A DNA stretch of 10,867 nucleotides from UBA3263 sp964554665 (lineage in GTDB: Bacteria > Bacteroidota > Bacteroidia > Bacteroidales > Muribaculaceae). The stretch spans positions 1 to 10,867 of the forward strand of contig CAZKPP010000072.1 of NCBI GenBank assembly GCA_964554665.1, in the 5' to 3' direction. The notes under the pieces are model-generated. The model was not told where the DNA came from. It searched no databases and worked only from the letters and a program-made list of their open reading frames with translations. Below are positions 6,492 through 10,867 of this stretch, one piece after another. The position numbers were made by a program, and so were the translations under genes. Position 1 is the stretch's first letter. Each line of letters begins with the position of its first letter.

Positions 6492-8226
6492 CGTCGGAAG
6501 CGATGGCGTCGGGTGTCATGCGGCACTGAGCCATCAGCTTCGAAGGCGAGTAGCCGTCGAGGAAGCGCTTTTCGATTCCGCGACACACAACTTTCATGTC
6601 CGAATCGCCGTAGAAGCGGGCGATTTTCTCGCCAAAGCCGCCGTCGAGAACGCCGTCTTCGAGGGTAATCACGGCTTTGTGCTCTTTCTTCAGGCCTTCG
6701 AGCATTTCGGAGTCAACGCCGCTGAGGAAAACAGGATTGATGAGGGTAACGCCGATGCCCTCGTTGGCCAGCTGCTCAACCGCTTCAAGGGCGAAGCGGA
6801 AAGTTGTGCCGGCGGCGATGATGGCAACGTCTTTGCCTTTGCGGCAGAGTTCCGAGCGGTTCAAGGCAGAGTAGTCGGCGGCATATTCGCGGCCTGAGGA
6901 CCACACCGAGCCCGAAGGCTGGCGCACGGCTACGGGGTGTTGAGTCTGCGCAACGGCCCATTTGAGCATCGCAACGTATTCTTCCTTGCAGGTGGGCGCG
7001 AGGTAGACCCAGTTCGGGATATTGGATATCAGAGCTATGTCGAACCAGCCGAGGTGTGTAACGTCGGTCATCGACATTATGCCGCCCATGGCAATGTTGA
7101 GCACGACAGGGGTGTTGTTAACCGCAACGTCCTGGCTCATCTGGTCGTAGGCACGCTGAATAAAGGAGCTGACAACACCGAACACGGGGCGCGCGCCCGC
7201 TTTTGCCATGCCCGAAGCGAGGGCCACGGCCTGCTCTTCGGCAATGCCGACGTCGATGAAGCGGCGGCCTGCTTTTTTGCGGCGTTCGGCATCGTAGCCG
7301 ATAGCGCCGGGGGTGCCGGCGGTGATTACCGCAACGCCGGGGTTTTCGGCCATAAGCCCGTCGAGGGTGTTGCAGAAAATATCGCTCCAATCTTCGTCGG
7401 TGTCGGCGTTGAGCGGGTTGCCGGTGGCTTCGTCGAACGGCATGGTCCAGTGGAAGTGCTCGCGGTTAGCTTCGGCGGGGGCATAGCCCATGCCTTTTTG
7501 AGTGGCTATGTGCACAACTACGGGGCGGTCAGAGTTTTTCACCGCCTCAAAAGCCTCAATCAGCGAGCGGAGGTCGTTGCCATATTTTACGAAACGATAT
7601 TCAAAGCCGAGCGACGTGAAGTAGTTGTTGTCGGCGGTGCCGTTGGTTTCGCGCAGCAGGCGCAGGTTTTCGTAGATGCCGCCATGGTTTTCAGCGATGC
7701 TCATGTCGTTGTCGTTAACCACAACGATGAAGTTCGAGCCGAGAGTTGCTGCGTAGTCGAGACCTTCGAAGGCTTCGCCGCCGGAGAGTGCGCCGTCGCC
7801 GACCACGGCGATTACGCGTTCGGAGCCGCCGGCGAGGTCGCGGGCTTTTGCCAGGCCCGAAGCGAGGCTGACGGCCGTAGAGGTGTGGCCGATTTCAAAC
7901 AGGTCGTATTCGCTTTCGGCAGGTGCGCTATAGCCGGTAACGTCGTCGTAGTGCTTGGGGTCGGCGAATGCTTGGATTCGTCCGGTCAGCATTTTGTGGA
8001 CGTAGGTCTGGTGCGATACGTCGAAAACGATTTTATCTTTGGGAGTGTCAAATACATAGTGTAGGGCAACCGTTGCTTCGAGGAAGCCGAGGTTGGGGCC
8101 TACGTGGCCGCCATGGTGGGCCAGCTTGGTGATGAGGGTTGCTCGCAGGTCGGCGCAGAGGGTGGTGAGTTCATCGGCCGACAAGCCTTTGATATCGGCG
8201 GGCGATTTTATGTCTAAGATGTTCAT
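6475..8226 (-). CDS. DXS-like thiamine-diphosphate enzyme (divergent 1-deoxy-D-xylulose-5-phosphate synthase paralog)
   Basis: The 583 residues have the DXP synthase domain order: cofactor domain (about 1-240) with the ThDP/Mg motif GDG (143-145) and NDNDMS (171-176), pyrimidine domain with catalytic Glu330 in GIAEEQAV, and a C-terminal transketolase-like domain (about 460-583). His41 and His72 also match E. coli DXS His49 and His80. By hand alignment, however, E. coli Arg99, His299, Arg420 and Arg478 correspond to Pro102, Asn217, Met380 and Ser438, and Asp427 is shifted or lost (Thr387/Asp388). The usual insert before the LGF segment is also shorter. Canonical DXS is about 620 residues, so this is probably not the isoprenoid enzyme, and the reaction is unknown. 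The start at 8226 (MNILDIK) lies 17 bp after aguB; an upstream start at 8310 would run into aguB. It seems to be last in the agu transcript. Confidence 0.85.
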   Translation of the reverse strand: MNILDIKSPADIKGLSADELTTLCADLRATLITKLAHHGGHVGPNLGFLEATVALHYVFDTPKDKIVFDVSHQTYVHKMLTGRIQAFADPKHYDDVTGYSAPAESEYDLFEIGHTSTAVSLASGLAKARDLAGGSERVIAVVGDGALSGGEAFEGLDYAATLGSNFIVVVNDNDMSIAENHGGIYENLRLLRETNGTADNNYFTSLGFEYRFVKYGNDLRSLIEAFEAVKNSDRPVVVHIATQKGMGYAPAEANREHFHWTMPFDEATGNPLNADTDEDWSDIFCNTLDGLMAENPGVAVITAGTPGAIGYDAERRKKAGRRFIDVGIAEEQAVALASGMAKAGARPVFGVVSSFIQRAYDQMSQDVAVNNTPVVLNIAMGGIMSMTDVTHLGWFDIALISNIPNWVYLAPTCKEEYVAMLKWAVAQTQHPVAVRQPSGSVWSSGREYAADYSALNRSELCRKGKDVAIIAAGTTFRFALEAVEQLANEGIGVTLINPVFLSGVDSEMLEGLKKEHKAVITLEDGVLDGGFGEKIARFYGDSDMKVVCRGIEKRFLDGYSPSKLMAQCRMTPDAIASDVKSLI

Positions 8227-8243
8227 ATTATGATGCTTTGAAG

Positions 8244-9119
8244 TTAGTCTAAAAAACGGCGGGTCAGGCCGGAGTAGGCGTCGATGCGGCGGTCGCGCAG
8301 AAAGGGCCACCAGCGGCGCACCTGCTCGCAGCGGTTGAGGTCGATGTCGATTACAGCAAGGTCTTCGGCATCGACGGGGGCCTGGTAAAGAAACTCGCCT
8401 TGTGGGCCGGCCACGAAGCTGCTGCCCCAGAATTGAATGCCGTCGGTAGCTCCGGATGGGTCGGGCTCGAAGCCCACGCGGTTAACGGCAACTACCGGCA
8501 GACCGTTGGCAACGGCATGGCCGCGCTGCACGGTTATCCACGCCTGGCGCTGGCGCTCCTGCTCGTCTTGGGGGTCGGTGGCCGCAAAGCCTATGGCTGT
8601 CGGGTAGATCAGAATCTCGGCGCCGGCGAGGGCCATAAGGCGCGCGGCTTCGGGATACCACTGGTCCCAGCACACGAGCACTCCGAGCTTGCCCAGCGAG
8701 GTTTGGATGGGAGCGAAGCCGAGGTCGCCCGGGGTGAAGTAGAATTTTTCGTAATATGCCGGGTCGTCGGGAATGTGCATTTTGCGGTATTTGCCGGCCA
8801 TGCTGCCGTCGGTGTCGAAGACTACGGCCGTGTTGTGGTAAAGCCCCGGGGCGCGGCGTTCGAAAAGCGAGGTTACGATTACGCAGGCGGTTTCGCGGGC
8901 AAGCTGGCCGTAGAAGTCGGTCGACGGGCCGGGAATCGGTTCGGCCAGGTTGCAGAGGTCAACGTCTTCGGTCTGGCAGAAGTATAGACCTTCGTGAAGC
9001 TCCTGCAAAACAATGAGTTGAGCGCCCAGGGAGGCTGCCTTGCGAATCTTTTCGGCGAGCCGCGAGCGGTTGTCGGCGCAGTCGGCGGTGTTATGTTGCT
9101 GAATTATTGCTGTTTTCAT
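8244..9119 (-). CDS. aguB: N-carbamoylputrescine amidase
   Basis: A nitrilase-superfamily enzyme that hydrolyses N-carbamoylputrescine to putrescine, CO2 and ammonia in the cytoplasm. The 291-residue chain shows the Glu-Lys-Cys catalytic triad: Glu40 in VLQELHEG, Lys113 in KYRKMHIPDDP and Cys150 in LVCWDQWYPEAAR. The segments FYFTPGDLGF (127-136) and IQFWGSSFVAGPQGE (228-242) fit the AguB branch, and length is typical. The start overlaps the aguA stop as ATGA, so the pair is surely co-translated; this neighbour is the strongest support for the exact substrate, since other carbon-nitrogen hydrolases share the triad. The sequence before the start is T-rich with no Shine-Dalgarno. Confidence 0.94.
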   Translation of the reverse strand: MKTAIIQQHNTADCADNRSRLAEKIRKAASLGAQLIVLQELHEGLYFCQTEDVDLCNLAEPIPGPSTDFYGQLARETACVIVTSLFERRAPGLYHNTAVVFDTDGSMAGKYRKMHIPDDPAYYEKFYFTPGDLGFAPIQTSLGKLGVLVCWDQWYPEAARLMALAGAEILIYPTAIGFAATDPQDEQERQRQAWITVQRGHAVANGLPVVAVNRVGFEPDPSGATDGIQFWGSSFVAGPQGEFLYQAPVDAEDLAVIDIDLNRCEQVRRWWPFLRDRRIDAYSGLTRRFLD

Positions 9120-10087
9120 AAAAAAGAGAATGCAGAAGGGTTAACTTGCATGGTTGCGCAGTGCAGGGAGCCGTGCTGGCGAATCAGCGCCCGGCAGTCA
9201 ACGGGAATTATTTTGCGGTCGGAAAACACGATTGCGAGAGTTTGCTCGGCGCGGCGGTCGTTCATCGGCTGGCCGTAGGTAGGCATCAGCACCGCATTGG
9301 CGGTGACCAGATAGTTGGCGTAGGTTGCCGGCAGGAGCGAACCGTCGTCGGGGTCGCGGATAGGGTCGGGCATCGGGAGTTCGAACAGGTTAAACGGCTC
9401 GTTATCGGCGTTGGTCAGCTCGGCCAATTCTTCTTTTGACACTGCCGGGCAGTAGAAAATCGAGTTCATCGGCGCCAGGCGGGCCAGGGTGTCGACGTGG
9501 CCGTCGGTGTCGTCGCCTTCGAGAGGTTGGCAGCTGAGCCAAAGAATTTTTTTAGCTCTCAAGCGCCTGAGTAGTTCGGCGTCGATGTCGCCGCGGGTCA
9601 TAGGCTCGTTGCGGTTGGGAGCGAGCAGGCAGCATGCGGTAGTGAGTATGGTCCCCCGGCCATCGGACTCTACCGAGCCCCCTTCGAGCACAAAATCCTT
9701 GTGGCACTCGACCGGGGCGCTCAATGCCTTTTTGTCGACCAGGGCGCGGGTGGTCTGATTGTCGAAGTTCGAAGCAAACTTCTGGCCCCAGGCGTTGAAG
9801 CGGAAGTCGAGCAGGGTGCCGTCGGCGAGCGTCAATGGGCCGTAGTCGCGAATCCATGTGTCGTTGGTCTGCACGTGGATAACCGTAACGTCGGGATTAT
9901 CAAACTCCGGAGCCTCGGCTTCAGGGGCGAGAATTATCACTTTTTCGCCGGCCTGCAGAAGCGCATCGACAATGCGGCGGTAGCAGTCGTGCACTTCGTC
10001 GAGCATCGGTGCCCAGTCGGTTTCGCTATGGGGCCACGCCAGAAGTACTGCGCCATGTGATTCCCATTCTGCTTTCAAGGTATTCAT
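9116..10087 (-). CDS. aguA: Agmatine deiminase
   Basis: AguA hydrolyses agmatine to N-carbamoylputrescine and ammonia; the next gene product then makes putrescine. The 323 residues fit the agmatine deiminase/peptidyl-arginine deiminase superfamily: WESHGAVLLAWP near the N-terminus, NDTWIRDYGP (75-84) with a catalytic-site Asp81, LEGGSVESDGRGT (134-146), the His197 motif TDGHVDT, and the nucleophile Cys310 in QHGSLHCATMQ. The last motif departs from the GGGxxHC form of plant and Pseudomonas enzymes, as in a branch I recall from Bacteroidota. Length is a little below the 340-380 of many homologues. The start at 10087 is the only one that keeps the conserved N-terminal segment; it lies 34 bp after the LptD-like gene. 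Arginine decarboxylase, which would supply agmatine, is not in the window. Confidence 0.93.
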   Translation of the reverse strand: MNTLKAEWESHGAVLLAWPHSETDWAPMLDEVHDCYRRIVDALLQAGEKVIILAPEAEAPEFDNPDVTVIHVQTNDTWIRDYGPLTLADGTLLDFRFNAWGQKFASNFDNQTTRALVDKKALSAPVECHKDFVLEGGSVESDGRGTILTTACCLLAPNRNEPMTRGDIDAELLRRLRAKKILWLSCQPLEGDDTDGHVDTLARLAPMNSIFYCPAVSKEELAELTNADNEPFNLFELPMPDPIRDPDDGSLLPATYANYLVTANAVLMPTYGQPMNDRRAEQTLAIVFSDRKIIPVDCRALIRQHGSLHCATMQVNPSAFSFL

Positions 10088-10121
10088 ATTGTTAGTAGCG
10101 GGGCGTTGGGGTAGGGTGAGG

Positions 10122-10867
10122 TCAATACCATTCTATGCCGTTGGAATACGAGGAACGTTTATCGTATTTCAAGTCGGAGAGCATCGACGATTTGAATGCA
10201 ATGTGGAAGTTATAGCTCTGATATGGACCGAAGGGCACGAACGAGGCCGTCATTACAAAGTCGTGGAGTTCGCGACTGAGGTTACAGTTCATATAAGCGA
10301 TTTTCTTGAGCCTGAAGTCATAGCTGGCCGAGAAGTTAAACGACCAGTTTTCGGTTGGCTGAATTGAGCCTGAAAAGCTGAGGTTGTGGGTGAACTTGCC
10401 CTTGTATTCCATTTTTTTCTTGTCGAACTCTCCGTAGCCATAGCTGATAGAGTAGTTTATCGAGAAGTTCCAGGGGCACTTCATTTTCAAGTAGCCGTCG
10501 TCGTCCCATTCGTGGCTCGACGAGCTCTCTTTTTTCTTTTTGTTTTTCTTGGTTGTGGTTTCGCTGCCTTCGCCATCAGCGCCTGCGTCGCCCTCTTTTT
10601 TGCGGCTCAGGAGCTTGGTAAAGGTGGAGTTGTTGAAGTTATAGGAAAAGCTGGTGCCGGTCGACGAAAGGCGTGCGAGGCCTTTGCCGGCTTTGAGGCG
10701 GGTAACGTTGCAGCGATAGGGGGTGCCGTTTTCGTTGAGTTTGTAGGTATAGACGTCCCACACCGCCGAGAGGTTCAGGTTGAAACTCTTGGTGAGTCGC
10801 AGGAGTATCGACGTGTTGAGGTTACTCCAGTTCAGCGAGTCGGCGGCGAAGTTATAGCTTTCGGAGA
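10122..10867 (-). CDS. LptD-like outer-membrane beta-barrel protein, C-terminal part (5' end outside window)
   Basis: The minus-strand frame is open from the right window edge and ends at 10122, giving about 247 C-terminal residues. Many segments alternate polar and hydrophobic/aromatic residues (WNFSINYSISYGYG, NLSFSGSIQ, WSFNFSASYDF, VMTASFVPFGPYQSYNF), the pattern of transmembrane barrel strands. The chain ends in GIEWY, an aromatic terminus suited to the BAM insertion machinery. The ending with MLSDLKYDKRSS resembles the large Bacteroidota proteins annotated as putative LPS-assembly LptD, which would place lipopolysaccharide in the outer leaflet. That name rests on remembered similarity and the key N-terminal domain is not visible, so no symbol is given; another large outer-membrane barrel is possible. 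A charged, low-complexity loop sits at 10497-10604. A GTG at 10763 is internal, not a start. It lies 34 bp upstream of aguA on the same strand. Confidence 0.72.
   Translation of the reverse strand, partial: SESYNFAADSLNWSNLNTSILLRLTKSFNLNLSAVWDVYTYKLNENGTPYRCNVTRLKAGKGLARLSSTGTSFSYNFNNSTFTKLLSRKKEGDAGADGEGSETTTKKNKKKKESSSSHEWDDDGYLKMKCPWNFSINYSISYGYGEFDKKKMEYKGKFTHNLSFSGSIQPTENWSFNFSASYDFRLKKIAYMNCNLSRELHDFVMTASFVPFGPYQSYNFHIAFKSSMLSDLKYDKRSSYSNGIEWY
10497..10604 (-). other. Low-complexity charged loop coding segment in the LptD-like gene
   Basis: This stretch encodes about 36 residues rich in Lys, Glu, Asp, Gly and Ser, including TTTKKNKKKKES followed by serines and an acidic EWDDDG. On the plus strand it appears as T-rich runs (around 10527-10556). 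It falls between predicted barrel strands, so it is probably a long, flexible extracellular or periplasmic loop. The nearly homopolymeric codon runs could be prone to slippage, but the frame is intact here. Confidence 0.6.

Noticed and set aside
6937..8064. Long plus-strand open frame of 375 codons
   Set aside because: It lies wholly opposite the DXS-like gene, and its Val/Gly/Ala-rich product with repeated GG and VV patterns is what the complement of a GC-rich gene gives. No family motif is seen, and the minus-strand frame has clear DXS motifs.
8227..8310. N-terminal extension of the DXS-like protein to 8310
   Set aside because: It would add 28 residues read from the end of aguB, rich in Arg and Pro and unlike DXS N-termini. 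The ATG at 8226, 17 bp after aguB, fits the family.
10122..10763. LptD-like gene as a complete 213-residue protein starting at GTG 10763
   Set aside because: The frame stays open to the window edge with the same beta-strand pattern (FNLNLSAVWDVYTY runs through the GTG), so this is an internal valine codon.
1..10867. Mobile element, phage, CRISPR or defence system
   Set aside because: No transposase, integrase, direct-repeat array, tRNA or atypical-composition gene was found, and every gene but the DXS-like one has a clear family role.

Overview
The window reads as one dense piece of a Bacteroidota chromosome, most likely from the order Bacteroidales. Three things point there. The ornithine-type transcarbamylase belongs to the N-succinylornithine/N-acetylornithine branch known from Bacteroides fragilis. 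The last gene looks like the Bacteroidota form of an LptD-like outer-membrane barrel. No start codon is preceded by a clear Shine-Dalgarno sequence, which is normal in this phylum. The DNA is fairly GC-rich, so a family such as Muribaculaceae is possible, but I cannot fix the genus.

Plus strand, 1-6482: a compact arginine operon in the order argG (3' end only) - argC - argD - argF' - argB - argE - argH. Junctions are an 11-bp overlap, an 8-bp gap, three 4-bp ATGA overlaps and a 26-bp overlap, so the genes are probably co-transcribed and translationally coupled. Together they cover the steps from acylglutamate to arginine by a route in which carbamoylation happens on acylated ornithine and the acyl group is removed afterwards from acyl-citrulline. 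Only the acyl-glutamate-forming enzyme and the start of argG are missing; they would lie upstream.

Minus strand, 6475-10867, read right to left: the 3' end of an LptD-like outer-membrane protein gene, then aguA (agmatine deiminase), aguB (N-carbamoylputrescine amidase) and a gene for a DXS-like thiamine-diphosphate enzyme. Spacings are 34 bp, a 4-bp overlap and 17 bp, so this may also be one transcript. AguA and AguB turn agmatine, made from arginine by a decarboxylase not seen here, into putrescine. The two operons converge tail to tail: the argH and DXS-like reading frames overlap by 8 bp and share no convincing terminator.

The most interesting protein is the DXS-like enzyme. It keeps the cofactor site and catalytic Glu but lacks several residues that canonical DXP synthase uses to bind pyruvate and glyceraldehyde 3-phosphate. 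Second is the transcarbamylase, which has Ala at the position that decides between acetyl and succinyl substrates. No RNA gene, insertion sequence, CRISPR array, phage remnant or attachment site was seen, and no gene-free stretch exceeds 34 bp. I see no wholly unknown multi-gene system; this is mainly housekeeping metabolism with a few unusual details.
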